29,418 nucleotides of DNA. It comes from CAZKCI01 sp964584165. GTDB taxonomy: Bacteria > Auribacterota > Erginobacteria > Erginobacterales > CAZKCI01. The stretch covers positions 1 to 29,418 of the forward strand of contig CAZOYW010000039.1 of the NCBI GenBank assembly GCA_964584165.1. The letters run 5' to 3'. A program made the translations under genes and the position numbers. The notes below the pieces were generated by a model. It saw only the letters and a program-made list of their open reading frames with translations, did not search any database and was not told the origin of the DNA. The stretch's first letter is position 1. Each line of letters starts with the position of its first letter. Below are positions 6,565 to 16,684 of the stretch, one piece after another.

Positions 6565-8469
6565 TTATCGCGCAATCGGAACATCCCCCGAGCTCCCGAA
6601 GTAGACCAGACTAACCCCCCATATTTCCCACAACCCCGAAGAGTCACGGAAGATGCCGATGTCGTCTCTGGAGTCGCCGGTATAGTCCGCGGGAACCGGC
6701 TTATCAGCGGCTCCTCCGAAATAAACCCGGGTTACCCCGCGGATATCCCATAACCCGGTCGATGGCCGGAAGATGCTGATATCCCAAGCTCCATCGCCGT
6801 CGTAATCCCCAGGAACAACCGTGTCCCCCGCCGAACCAAAATAGGCCCGACTTAATTGCCGAATGGCCCATAATCCCGATTCCGCGCGGTAAATCGCCGC
6901 TTCAGATGTTCCATCACCGTTATAGTCGCCGCTGATTGGAGTATCAGCGGCGGCGCCGAAGTAAATTTTTCCCAGCCCCCTGACTGACCACAACCCGGTG
7001 GAGGGACGGTAGATGGCAACATCCGTACGGTTATCCCCGTTGTAATCACTGGGAACAGGATAATCCGATGATAAGCCAAAGGATGCCCTGCTCACCCCTC
7101 GTATGGCCCACAATCCGGAACTGCTTCGGAAAATCCCGATATCAGTGGTATGGTCGCCGTCGTAATCTCCGGGAATCGGGACATCGCTCGAGGATCCGAA
7201 ATATGCCCGGGTTATTCCTCTAACCGCCCAAAGACCGGAACTGGCCCGGAATACGGCGATATCGGAGGTACCATCGCCATTGAAGTCTCCGGAATCGATC
7301 AAGAAGTAGAACGGCGTCGGGGTCACCGTGGGAGTCGGGGTCACCGTGGTAGTCGGGGTCGGCGTCCCGTTTTCTTCCGGGGTCGGCGTCGGCGTTCTGT
7401 ATCCCACTGGGGTCGGCGTCGCCGTCTTGTACCCCTCCGGGGTCGGGGTCGGCGGCGGGGAGGCCTCAACCGATAGGTATGTGTGCAACGCCCCCAGGAC
7501 CGTCGCGACGTTGGTTCGGTAGGCTCTACGATCGAAGATGGGATAATCCGCCGTGGATGGCGAAAACAAGCCATCCAGTGTTTTGCCCGCGGCCAGGAGC
7601 AGCGAATAGTGCTTCCTGGGATACGGATACGGGTTGCCGTCCTCCGCGACAACGCTCAGATGAGACCCGAGTATCTCCGGAGCGTGGTCCTTCAGCCCCG
7701 CGTTCAGGAACCGCACCAGTATTTTAGTACCGGCAACAACCGTATCTAGCGGGGCCGCAGCGTCGGCGGCTACCCCGTTGACCAGGAAATACTTTGGGTG
7801 GTAGTTGATGGTACTGGGATAGGCGAGGGTTCCGTAGATGGCTCCCGCCACCGCATTGTGCAGCGCCGGGTCGATCTCGCTGTAGATGATCAGGACTTCT
7901 TCGTCGTAGGCGACGCCCGGATAAGCCTGCGCCGGATTAACTGCTCCAGCCTCGACCACATTCTTGGTTACCGCTCCGTATAACCCCATCTGCACCTGGA
8001 CGGCGGGATGGGTGCCGCTGTGGTAGAGATACGTGCCGGGTTTGATATTGCTCCAGCTGTATGTGGCCTGGCCTCCGGCCGGAGTTTCAGGGACAAAGGA
8101 TCTTATCCGCCCATCCGGATTGCGGGTCACCTGCGGCGAATCAACCATCTGCCCCGGTATGAGAATGGAGGCAGCCGTATTGAGTTCGTTGGTCAGATTG
8201 ACCGTCAGCCCTTGCCCGGCCGGAACCCTCAGTCTCGGTCCCGGGACTTGGACGACGTTATCCCCGATCACCGGGCCATTGCCGATGTCGTAGGATACAA
8301 GGGCATATCCCCACATAACAACCAGCGACCCATCGGGCATGTACCTAGTCGTGGGGGCAACCCTCAGGTTGTAGGTCGCTCCCCAAGCCGGGCCCACCGC
8401 CGCCGCTAGAACGATCAGCCCCACGATACTAACCAGGGGCAGTCTTCTTTCGATCATGTGGCGCATCAT
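6565..8469 (-). CDS. Secreted cupredoxin (multicopper-oxidase-like) protein with six-repeat C-terminal module
   Basis: 634 residues. A signal peptide ends near 'GPAWGA'. Residues about 30-345 form two cupredoxin-like domains with the first-domain landmark 'GTYLYHSGTHPAVQVQMGLYG' (H150, H154) where canonical oxidases have HxH/HCH; no HCH or HPxHxH motif is present. A Pro/Thr linker follows (about residues 346-392). Then come six tandem 40-residue repeats of the form DYDGDG..DI.IFR.SSGLWA.RG..R.YFG...D.P.P, ending exactly at the stop as 'DVPIAR'. The DxDGDG loops are like calcium loops of FG-GAP/integrin-type propellers, so the module may fold as a six-bladed propeller. The start codon lies one base after the stop of the upstream gene, behind GGGGGA, indicating translational coupling. 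With so few copper ligands it may be structural or need a partner. Confidence 0.85.
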   Translation of the reverse strand: MMRHMIERRLPLVSIVGLIVLAAAVGPAWGATYNLRVAPTTRYMPDGSLVVMWGYALVSYDIGNGPVIGDNVVQVPGPRLRVPAGQGLTVNLTNELNTAASILIPGQMVDSPQVTRNPDGRIRSFVPETPAGGQATYSWSNIKPGTYLYHSGTHPAVQVQMGLYGAVTKNVVEAGAVNPAQAYPGVAYDEEVLIIYSEIDPALHNAVAGAIYGTLAYPSTINYHPKYFLVNGVAADAAAPLDTVVAGTKILVRFLNAGLKDHAPEILGSHLSVVAEDGNPYPYPRKHYSLLLAAGKTLDGLFSPSTADYPIFDRRAYRTNVATVLGALHTYLSVEASPPPTPTPEGYKTATPTPVGYRTPTPTPEENGTPTPTTTVTPTPTVTPTPFYFLIDSGDFNGDGTSDIAVFRASSGLWAVRGITRAYFGSSSDVPIPGDYDGDHTTDIGIFRSSSGLWAIRGVSRASFGLSSDYPVPSDYNGDNRTDVAIYRPSTGLWSVRGLGKIYFGAAADTPISGDYNGDGTSEAAIYRAESGLWAIRQLSRAYFGSAGDTVVPGDYDGDGAWDISIFRPSTGLWDIRGVTRVYFGGAADKPVPADYTGDSRDDIGIFRDSSGLWEIWGVSLVYFGSSGDVPIAR

Positions 8470-8470
8470 G

Positions 8471-9808
8471 TTAAATCCCCCTTTCCTTCCCCATTATGGG
8501 TTTGTCACCTCTTCTCAGGGGCACGGGCATCATGGGGTGGTGCGGTGGGTGTATCATCAGCATAGTCATCATGCCGCCGGGGAAGATATCGTTATTGGTC
8601 ATCTCCTTTTCGCTGTGGGAGTGCCACATATAGACAAACGCGCCCATGGGGTTAAGCCCGCCTTCTCCCGGCGGCAGAAGGCCCAGCGCCCCCAAGAAGG
8701 GGCTCCCGCTCCAGAAGCCGCCGTAGGTCAAGTCTCCTTTTGAGGGCAGGAGCACCGGGAATGGCTTGCCATGGTCGTTTAAATCCTCTCCGGGCGCGGC
8801 GGGATCACCCGGAGCATGGCCGTAGATGTCCCAGCCCATTCCCTCGCCGGTCCAGGTGAAGATAGCGTCCACGGTCTGCCCCGGGATGGACTGCACGGTA
8901 AACACTTCGTAACTCAAATCGCTCCCCAGGCCCGCTCCGGATTCGAGCAGCCGGCCGTCCCTGGCGATCACCCGGGAGTGGTTGCCGTGATGGTGGAAGG
9001 GATGCAGATCTCGGCCCGCGCCAATGACCCGCATGAGCAATTTCTCGCCGGGATACATCATGGGCATGCAGTTGTACGGCTGGGTGGGAAGCCAGTTGAC
9101 GAAGGGCGGAAACATGGTATCCGGGGCGCAGCGCCCGTTGATGAACCAATACGCCGGGAAATATGCGGTGGTATCGACTTCATCCATCAGGCCGCGTTCC
9201 ACGAGACTGTGGATTTTGGGGTCCATCTCGCTCAGCAAGAACAGATACTCTTGGTCGTACGCCGAGTCGGAATGGCCGTAGGCCTGTTTGGGCGTCGAAG
9301 GCCGGACGATGAGGGCTCCGAACAACCCCATATCCAGCTGCAGATCAATCCGGGTCCCGCTATGATACAAATACGTCCCGGGCTGAGCGGCCGTGAAGCT
9401 GTACTTCACGGTTCCCCCGGTCCCGGCTTCCATAGCGAGCAAGCCTGCCGCATCGGTAGGCGCGCTAATCTCTTCCGCCGCGACGACGGACTGCCCGGGG
9501 AACACCAGGGACACATTCATAGGCAGGGTGTTGTTAAGAGTGACCGTCACCGTGTCCCCCTGATTGACGATCAGGGTGGGCCCGGGATACTGAATCGTGC
9601 CCGCGCCGTTGGCAAACCCCCAGAAAAAGACAGAGTTTCCCTCGGGAGTGGTGATATGACCGGACCGGGCGGTCAGGTTGAAGTCGGGACCGTTGATCCC
9701 GTCAATCACGCCGGGCACCGCCCGCGCGCTCCTCGCAAACAGAAGAAGGAGTATCAGGGGGAATGCCAGCCCGCCGAGAGTTGCGGTTTTCAGAATTTTT
9801 CCTTTCAT
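8471..9808 (-). CDS. Multicopper-oxidase-like secreted protein
   Basis: 445 residues with a signal peptide ending near 'ARSARA'. The first cupredoxin domain contains YLYHSGTRIDLQLDMGLFG (H149). The second has the trinuclear-type motif HPFHHHGNH (269-277), then MWHSHSEKEM (HSH at 396-398) where classical oxidases have the type-1 copper Cys (HCH). The Cys is Ser here. The tail (PGGMMTMLMIHPPHHPMMPV) is rich in Met and His and could bind copper. Multicopper oxidases couple oxidation of a metal or organic to reduction of O2; without the type-1 Cys this copy cannot use the usual route alone. GAGGAG precedes the ATG at 9808, 60 bases after the giant gene, so it is operonic. Confidence 0.87.
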   Translation of the reverse strand: MKGKILKTATLGGLAFPLILLLLFARSARAVPGVIDGINGPDFNLTARSGHITTPEGNSVFFWGFANGAGTIQYPGPTLIVNQGDTVTVTLNNTLPMNVSLVFPGQSVVAAEEISAPTDAAGLLAMEAGTGGTVKYSFTAAQPGTYLYHSGTRIDLQLDMGLFGALIVRPSTPKQAYGHSDSAYDQEYLFLLSEMDPKIHSLVERGLMDEVDTTAYFPAYWFINGRCAPDTMFPPFVNWLPTQPYNCMPMMYPGEKLLMRVIGAGRDLHPFHHHGNHSRVIARDGRLLESGAGLGSDLSYEVFTVQSIPGQTVDAIFTWTGEGMGWDIYGHAPGDPAAPGEDLNDHGKPFPVLLPSKGDLTYGGFWSGSPFLGALGLLPPGEGGLNPMGAFVYMWHSHSEKEMTNNDIFPGGMMTMLMIHPPHHPMMPVPLRRGDKPIMGKERGI

Positions 9809-9868
9809 AAAGATTCTCCTCTCGATGATTTTATGTCCATTGGGCCGATAGGACAGCCGTCCCCCTTC

Positions 9869-12800
9869 CTAGGGCGCTGTAATCACAATCTCGGTCATCA
9901 TTCCGCCGAAGTCCTCCTGATTGTTGCTCAGATAGTTCAGGTTGGCGGTATAGAGGGCATACGTTCCCGGGACCACGTTGCTGGTGTCGATGACAGCGTC
10001 CAAGGCTTCGCCGCCGCCCAAGGTGACCGAGTTGGCAGTGTAATAAAGGTTCTTGCCGTCCGGGCCGCGGAGCAGGCGGGCGTTGAGCCCGACCACTTTC
10101 ATGGGAAGGGTGGAGGCCAGCGTGTAGAACCGGGTTACGTCCAGGTTCGATATGCGGAGCAGGATCTTCTGCCCCTGCGTCGCCTGGATCAGGGAGTTGA
10201 CGTTCTGGGACACCCGGCCGATGGCAAAGGTGTCGCCGGCCGAGGGGTTCTGGGGAAGCATGTGATGAAGAACGACCAGGACCTGGGTGCCTCCTCCATT
10301 CGTTTGAATTGTATAGTCCGCGATCTGCCGGGAGGCGCCTTGGAGGGCGCCCGAGGTGAACACTAAATCCAGGCCGTTGTAGGCATCGTCGAGCATCTCC
10401 AGCGCGGCGCCCGAAACATAGAAGCGGTCCATCTGCGGCGCCGGCTCATTTTCCACCGTCGCCGACTCCACCAGGGTGTTGTCGTCCGCGGGCGGCAGGC
10501 AGCCCGGCACCAGGGTGTCCGGGTAGCCACGGCCGTTCAGCATGGGATATTTATCATCCATCAGCTGGAAAGGCAGCGGCTGCGTCATCATGCTGGCGTC
10601 GTGGAAAGCCGGGTCGAACCCCGCCATCTGGATGGGGTAGTCCACATGGTAACCCGTGGAGCCGTCGCCGTCGTTGTAGGCGAACCCCGCATAAGGAGGA
10701 TTGGCGAGGTTTTTTAGCGCCTCATTAAAATTCTGCTTGGGTTCAACATACAGATTGCCCAGCATCCCCATCTGCATGTGCTCGGTGGCCTCCACGTGGC
10801 AGTGATACATGTAGGTTCCGGGCTGCACCACGTTGTAGAAGTAGGTCAAACTGGCCATCATGTTTACGGAAATGGAGGCGTCCGGCACCCCGTCGAAGAC
10901 CGCCGACGCCTGGGGGAAGCCGTGCCAGTGGACCGAGTGCGGGTCGAACAGATCGGGGCGCATCGCCATGCCCACGTTGGCCAGGTTCAGGTAGAGTTTC
11001 TGCCCCTCCCGCACCCGGATGGTCGGCGCCGGCCATTCCGCTCCCATCATGCCGTGGTGCATGGCCTCGTCCAGGGGGATGGTTCTCACGGCGGGATCGC
11101 CGGCCTGCACCGCGGGAAGCAGATGGCTCAGGTCGCGGAAGCCGAAGGTATACTGCTCGTACCCGTCGCCCATGGTGCTGAAACCATCGCCGGCGGACAG
11201 GAGGAGATACATATGATCGTTGGCCGCATCCCCGTCCCCGTCCGAGTCGAGGCCGTCCTCATCGGGGGGAATCTGAACCAGCAGATCCTGGCTCGGCATC
11301 AGGTTTAAACCGATCGTGGCATTCACGGTGACCGTGCCGGTCAGGTCGTTCTGGTCGGTTACCAAGACCACCAGGCTGTCCTCGCCCAGGAAATTCAAGT
11401 CCGGCGTATAGGTGACCGTGCCGCCGTCCGACACCGTGGCTATTCCATTCTGCGGAACCACCTGGATGTAGTAGGTATGGGTATCGCCCAGATCGGGATC
11501 GTTGGGCAGGACGCGGGTGGTGCCGGCGGTGTTGATCTGAGTGACGATATTCGCCGCGGTCGGACTGGGCGCTTCGTTGGAAGCCGTGATCGTCACCGTG
11601 ACCGTCACGGTGGCCAGGGCGTAGCGAGAACCATCGCCTACCAGGTAGGAGAAGGCGTCCACGCCCTCAAATCCCGTGTCCGGCGTATACGTAAAGGCCC
11701 CGTCAGCGCTCAGGGCCAGAGTGCCGTTGCCTGGCTCGGCCCAGGGCGTAGTATCGACCGCCAGTTGATCTCCGTTGGGATCGAAGTCATTGGCCAGAAG
11801 CCCCGGCGCCGCCACCACGAGCGGATCGGGATCGCCTAGGCCGGACAGGAGAAGGGCATAGGCGTCATTGGCCGCTATCGGCGCCGCGTCGCCCGAGGCG
11901 ACATACAGATCGGCCCCGATGTAGGCGGTGAACGCGGCAAGATCGCCGTCCACATCCGTGGCGGTCAGGCCGGGAGTGCCGCCGGCGATGGTGGCCGTAA
12001 CCCTGTAGTTCGACACCTGAACTCCCCCTGCCGGCAAAACGTCGACATTGATGGAAAGGGGCGAGTAGCGCACATCGATAAAATTGCCCCCCTCGTCAAA
12101 TGCGGGCACGGCCGACGGTATTACGGTGAACTCCGGCTGGAGGATCGTGGTGCCCCGGGGGTTGTTGAAGTAGGGGGCGACAAAACTCGGATCGGGATCG
12201 CCGGTAAGCAGACAGTTGGTGGTGGGCAGGGTATCCGGCCCCAGGTCCCGGAAACCGTCCAGCACCAGCCCGAATGTGGTCGCGTCGGTTATCTCGAAGT
12301 GGAAGGACCGGTTCTGCCAGATGATGTTGCTGTCAATATTCGCGTTGGAGTTCCGGGACATGATGCCCGCCGGCTGGGGCGAGGAGCTGGAGGCGGTCAC
12401 GAACGCCTCCCCGGCCGTGGCCGTGGAATCATTGTGAGCTATGGTGTTGTGAAAGATGCTGATATTTTCCGTGTCCTGCAGGGCGATGCCGCCGCCGGCC
12501 AGACCGGCCACGTTATTCACGATTATGTTGTTAGTGACCGTGATGCGGTCTTGGGGAAGGTTGAACTGGGTGCGGATTCCGCCGCCGTCGCCAGACCCGG
12601 CCAGGTTGCCCTGGATCAAGTTGCCGTCTATGGTCACCGATCCCGAACCCGGAGTGCTGGCGCCGGGAGCCAGAGGCGCCGCTCCGCCGACGAAGATGCC
12701 GCCGCCGGACACGTTTATGCCCTGGTTGAAGGACTGGTTGAAAATGATCTGGTTGCGGGCGATGATGCCGCCGTCGCTCCGTCCCAGGTGGCCGATACCG

Positions 12801-15800
12801 CCGCCGTTATCCTGCATGAAGTTTCCGGCGATGAGGTTGTGCTTTACCTCGTATTGGTGGGCCCCCGTGAAGAGAGAAACGCCGCCTCCGGCGCCGTTCA
12901 TGCCGCCGTTGCCGGTGATCTGGTTGTGGTGGATGCTGACATGATCGTTCTGAGCGTCCTGATACCCCGCGCCGCCGCCCGCCTCCAGCACGAGCGCAGG
13001 ATGACCGATGGTGATGGCCCCCCCCTGGACCGAACTGTTGAGCCTGACCCGGTTGTTGGAGATTTCCAGGAAATGGGCGTAGCCGTTGACGAAGATGCCG
13101 CCGCCGGTGGACGCTCCCTCCACGGTGAAACCGTCGATCCGCGGCCGGGGATCCTTACCGAAGCCGCCGTTGTCCGGGGTCGTGTTCCGGGCAAATACGG
13201 AGATGCCCGCTCCTTCCACTGCCGCCAGGGCGGGTTCCAGACCGACGAAATCGATCTCCTGGGCCGGCAGCAGATGGAAGGCGGCGCTCAGCCACAGGCT
13301 CTGGATCTTTTCCCTCCAGTCGAGAATCTTTTCTGAAGGAACCTGAACCGCATTGATAAAGGTGACGCCGGCGCCCCACCCCTGAAGCTGGACCGGCTTG
13401 TACATGATCACCAACTCGGCATACGTTCCCGGGCCCACCAAAATCAGGTCGCCCGGGTTGGCATTGTCGATGGCCGCCTGAATACTCTGGCCGGCGCTGA
13501 CCGATCGAACCTGTCTCGGCAGCCCGGTGGGCCCGGTGCCCAGGGGTCCCACCGTGACGGTCACGCCCAGCACGCTGGACTTGCCGTTGTCGCTGCGGGT
13601 CACCATCAGCTGGCCGGTGGTGGCCCCGGGCTCGACGGTGGCGGTGATGGAGGCTGAATCCCAGCTGTCAATGGTCAGGGGCGCCCCTCCGATGGTCACG
13701 GCGCCCGCGGAACCGAACCCGTAGTCCCTCGTTATGTATTGAGGTTCACCGGCATCACCGTAAGCCGGGTTCGGAACCTGGACATTGCCCATGGATTCAA
13801 TGGTTATCTGGGCGCCGGTGCCGGCAACATACGGTCCGTCCACCACCTGCTTGATCACCGGCGTACCGTCGGGAAATTCAGAATCGACCGGGAACTGATC
13901 CGGCCCGGCAAAAGCCGCGATCGGGATCACGGGGGTGTCCAGGTAGGTGGTTGTCCCCGGCATATACTGGAAGGTGTAGGAGAACTGGCTGTATTTTGGA
14001 TTATGGGGCACGGTCGGATGGGTCGGATCGTTTATCACCACCGTCAGCATATGGGGCGACATACCGCTGGGCTGCGGCAGGTTCGCCGTGTAGGTGGACG
14101 GAACCAGCACGTTGTAAGCTCCGTACATGTCGGAAGCGAAATATGCGATCAGATTGCCCATCCAATCCCGGATGGAAATGGGCAGGTTCGGCGGCGCATA
14201 TTTCTCGCCAAAGGTTGGGGCTGCCGGGTCGAACTCATTGGCCAGGTCATCCAGGATGAAGCCCACGATCTGCCCCGCCACCGGGACTTTGGTGAACAGG
14301 AAGAAGTCGCAGGCCGAGTTCAGTCCCGGCCTCAGCGTCACCTGCTTGCGGTCCGGCAGAGGCCGCGGTTCCCCCGCGAAAGGAGCCGGCACGCCCGGGA
14401 AAAGGGAGAGTTCGTTAGGAACCACGCGCAGATCGCCGACCAGGGCCGGCTGATTGTCGAGCAGATCCTGGTTCAGCGCCCGGGCGGGGATGAACTCGTC
14501 GCCGAAGTCCACGTTTTTGTCCTCTTCCTTCGCATGCTCGTAGCCGGGCGGGGCCACCGCCTCCACTATGTAGACGCCGGGCGCAAGACCGGAAAAGGCG
14601 TATCCGCCGTCAAAGACACCCGGCCGCGCCTGGTTGAAGTTCCTCAGGCCGTCGAAAGCGTCCTTTTCCCCGAAGGGGGAGCCGAGGATGGGGCTATTGG
14701 TGCCGGCGGCGCAATCCGGCAGGCTGTCGTCCCAGCTGTCGGTCCGGGTCATGTCTATGGCATCGCCCGGATCGAACAGTCCGTTCATATTGCGATCGAT
14801 ATCTTCGGAACCCTTGGTTCCGCCCTCGGACCATCCGAACGGATAGTTGTCCACATCGGACAGGACCGGGGTGTAGGGATAGGAGGTGCCGGGTTGCGGG
14901 TCCGCGGGATCAATCTTGCCGTCCGAACCGGGATCGCCCGTCTCGTTATTGAGCTCGTCTCGATACAGGTTCACCTGCACCCTGGGAATGCCCGGCTCCC
15001 AGGGCTCCGCCGCCGCCAACCCGGGATCGTTTTCCGCCCGAGTGGTGGCGTAAATGGCCATGCCGGATATGCCGCCGTTCTGGTCGGGGTTATAAGGCGC
15101 TTTGCCGAAATCCATCCGGATGGTCTGGCCCAAGAACACCTGGAAGGCCTGGGTGAGGACCGGTCCGATCTCAGTTCTTTCCAGAGCGCCGCCGTCACAA
15201 TCCTGCGCCTGGGGATTAAGGTAATAGTCGTAGGCGGCGCTCGGCTGCCCGCCGGCATCGACGACGAAGGTGGCGCCGGTGGCCTGGAAGCGGGCAAAGT
15301 CCACCTCCGCCACCAGCCAGTTAAAGAATGGGAAGACCTCATCGAAGGGCGCCTTGCCCTCCGAGTCGGTGGGGAAAGACTGGTAGATGGAGCCGTCCCG
15401 GAAGCGGATGTTGATAGCCTGCTCCGGAATGCCCGTCTCGCCGGCATCCCAATATCCATTCAGATTGTCGTCGGAGAAGACGCCGCCTTCCAGCCTGCCG
15501 AACCAGTTGAACACCGCAATATCGCCCAGATCGCCCGCGTCGGCCGGAAGATTTATATTTTTCGTCGCGAAGATAAGGTCCAGGTTCTCGTCCCAGATCA
15601 CCAGTTCGTAGGTCCCGTCCGGGATTCCGCTGATGGAGAACGTGCTGTCTTCGTTGCACGGCGCCGCATACACACCGCGGCCGGTCCCCGCCGGGCCGCT
15701 GTTCAGCCCGACCCAGGCGCCGGGGATGGGATGGCCCGGCCAGAAGGTGAAATCCGGCGGCCGGGAGTTGTGAAGGTTCACGACCCTTCCGCTGACGCTG

Positions 15801-16684
15801 TTGGTTCCAGTCATGAACGCCGCGTCATTTATCTCTTGGACAAAACCGATGAACACGTGAGGCCCCGGCGGTCCGAACTCCACGAAGAAGGGCGGCTCGT
15901 CGGCCTTGACCCAGGCATCGATGACCATCTTGCCCTCGATGGTGGAGGTCTGTATCCAGCGCTCGCCCGCGGGCGAGACCACGCTGATTCCGTATTTCCC
16001 GGGCGCCAGATTCTTGATCAGGGCGTAGCCGTCGGCACCGGTGGTCACCACGCCGTCGCCCATACTGGCTACACTGCCGTCTTCGCCGTATACGGTTCCG
16101 ATGGGGTTGCCGAAAGCATCCATCATCTGCGCGCCGGCGGAGATGCCGTATCTGCCTCCGGCGTCCTCCACTTTGACTTTGAAGCCGGCCAGTCCGCGCT
16201 CCTCCGGGAGATCGGGGGCATTATTGATGGGGAAATTGTCTTCGAATACGAAGATCGAGATCTGAGCGGTGGGAAGCGGGAGGGGGCTGACCTTGACCTC
16301 GGCGGCATCATTTATCACCGGCGCTCCGCCGATGGTGTAGCCCGCCGCCGGAAGCACGGAGACGAAATACCGCTTGTTGGGATCAAGCGATAAGCCGCTG
16401 GGCGGATTGCCCTGATCACCGGCGGCCACCACCGGCGCATAGCTCTTGTGGAAATTCAAAGACAGCTGGTCCGGCTTGCCGGGGCCGAGATCATAAGTGG
16501 TGTCCTCTTGCACCAGCCAGCGGTAATCGTTCACCGGCCCGGTATTGCCGTCTTGATCGACCCACACCACATTCAGAGTGAGTGCGCGGGCGTTGGCCGC
16601 CGTCAGGGTTCCCATAAGCAGCGCCAGCGTGAATGATAGGCGCCGCCCAACGAGCCTCATTCCGCGCTTGTTATAGCTATCCAT
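9869..16684 (-). CDS. Giant secreted surface protein with C-terminal multicopper-oxidase cupredoxins
   Basis: 2271 residues from the ATG at 16684, chosen because AAGGAGG sits five bases upstream and a signal peptide follows directly (RRLSFTLALLMGTLTAANARA). Domains in order: several SdrD/Cna-B-like beta-sandwich segments ('TGADGYALIKNLAPGKYGISV', 'GYAFSGLAPGVYIVEAVAPPGYE') to about 950; an IPT/TIG-like domain about 980-1045; a right-handed parallel beta-helix about 1060-1480 (NosD-like, many 'N.I..N' turns); two cadherin/Ig-like domains (LLANDFDPNGD...) about 1605-1795; cupredoxins 1800-2271. The first cupredoxin has HWHG (1919-1922) and HCHVEATEHMQMGM (1961-1974), a full type-1 set plus trinuclear ligands. 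The last has none visible. It resembles large outer-surface metal oxidases such as Geobacter OmpB in concept; the substrate is unknown. An in-frame upstream start at 16759 also has an AAGGAG site. Confidence 0.88.
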   Translation of the reverse strand: MDSYNKRGMRLVGRRLSFTLALLMGTLTAANARALTLNVVWVDQDGNTGPVNDYRWLVQEDTTYDLGPGKPDQLSLNFHKSYAPVVAAGDQGNPPSGLSLDPNKRYFVSVLPAAGYTIGGAPVINDAAEVKVSPLPLPTAQISIFVFEDNFPINNAPDLPEERGLAGFKVKVEDAGGRYGISAGAQMMDAFGNPIGTVYGEDGSVASMGDGVVTTGADGYALIKNLAPGKYGISVVSPAGERWIQTSTIEGKMVIDAWVKADEPPFFVEFGPPGPHVFIGFVQEINDAAFMTGTNSVSGRVVNLHNSRPPDFTFWPGHPIPGAWVGLNSGPAGTGRGVYAAPCNEDSTFSISGIPDGTYELVIWDENLDLIFATKNINLPADAGDLGDIAVFNWFGRLEGGVFSDDNLNGYWDAGETGIPEQAINIRFRDGSIYQSFPTDSEGKAPFDEVFPFFNWLVAEVDFARFQATGATFVVDAGGQPSAAYDYYLNPQAQDCDGGALERTEIGPVLTQAFQVFLGQTIRMDFGKAPYNPDQNGGISGMAIYATTRAENDPGLAAAEPWEPGIPRVQVNLYRDELNNETGDPGSDGKIDPADPQPGTSYPYTPVLSDVDNYPFGWSEGGTKGSEDIDRNMNGLFDPGDAIDMTRTDSWDDSLPDCAAGTNSPILGSPFGEKDAFDGLRNFNQARPGVFDGGYAFSGLAPGVYIVEAVAPPGYEHAKEEDKNVDFGDEFIPARALNQDLLDNQPALVGDLRVVPNELSLFPGVPAPFAGEPRPLPDRKQVTLRPGLNSACDFFLFTKVPVAGQIVGFILDDLANEFDPAAPTFGEKYAPPNLPISIRDWMGNLIAYFASDMYGAYNVLVPSTYTANLPQPSGMSPHMLTVVINDPTHPTVPHNPKYSQFSYTFQYMPGTTTYLDTPVIPIAAFAGPDQFPVDSEFPDGTPVIKQVVDGPYVAGTGAQITIESMGNVQVPNPAYGDAGEPQYITRDYGFGSAGAVTIGGAPLTIDSWDSASITATVEPGATTGQLMVTRSDNGKSSVLGVTVTVGPLGTGPTGLPRQVRSVSAGQSIQAAIDNANPGDLILVGPGTYAELVIMYKPVQLQGWGAGVTFINAVQVPSEKILDWREKIQSLWLSAAFHLLPAQEIDFVGLEPALAAVEGAGISVFARNTTPDNGGFGKDPRPRIDGFTVEGASTGGGIFVNGYAHFLEISNNRVRLNSSVQGGAITIGHPALVLEAGGGAGYQDAQNDHVSIHHNQITGNGGMNGAGGGVSLFTGAHQYEVKHNLIAGNFMQDNGGGIGHLGRSDGGIIARNQIIFNQSFNQGINVSGGGIFVGGAAPLAPGASTPGSGSVTIDGNLIQGNLAGSGDGGGIRTQFNLPQDRITVTNNIIVNNVAGLAGGGIALQDTENISIFHNTIAHNDSTATAGEAFVTASSSSPQPAGIMSRNSNANIDSNIIWQNRSFHFEITDATTFGLVLDGFRDLGPDTLPTTNCLLTGDPDPSFVAPYFNNPRGTTILQPEFTVIPSAVPAFDEGGNFIDVRYSPLSINVDVLPAGGVQVSNYRVTATIAGGTPGLTATDVDGDLAAFTAYIGADLYVASGDAAPIAANDAYALLLSGLGDPDPLVVAAPGLLANDFDPNGDQLAVDTTPWAEPGNGTLALSADGAFTYTPDTGFEGVDAFSYLVGDGSRYALATVTVTVTITASNEAPSPTAANIVTQINTAGTTRVLPNDPDLGDTHTYYIQVVPQNGIATVSDGGTVTYTPDLNFLGEDSLVVLVTDQNDLTGTVTVNATIGLNLMPSQDLLVQIPPDEDGLDSDGDGDAANDHMYLLLSAGDGFSTMGDGYEQYTFGFRDLSHLLPAVQAGDPAVRTIPLDEAMHHGMMGAEWPAPTIRVREGQKLYLNLANVGMAMRPDLFDPHSVHWHGFPQASAVFDGVPDASISVNMMASLTYFYNVVQPGTYMYHCHVEATEHMQMGMLGNLYVEPKQNFNEALKNLANPPYAGFAYNDGDGSTGYHVDYPIQMAGFDPAFHDASMMTQPLPFQLMDDKYPMLNGRGYPDTLVPGCLPPADDNTLVESATVENEPAPQMDRFYVSGAALEMLDDAYNGLDLVFTSGALQGASRQIADYTIQTNGGGTQVLVVLHHMLPQNPSAGDTFAIGRVSQNVNSLIQATQGQKILLRISNLDVTRFYTLASTLPMKVVGLNARLLRGPDGKNLYYTANSVTLGGGEALDAVIDTSNVVPGTYALYTANLNYLSNNQEDFGGMMTEIVITAP

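Noticed and set aside
8816..16393. Several long plus-strand frames (up to 884 codons) opposite the giant gene
   Set aside because: They show no domains, have His/Arg/Gly-biased composition and mirror the well-supported minus-strand coding sequence.
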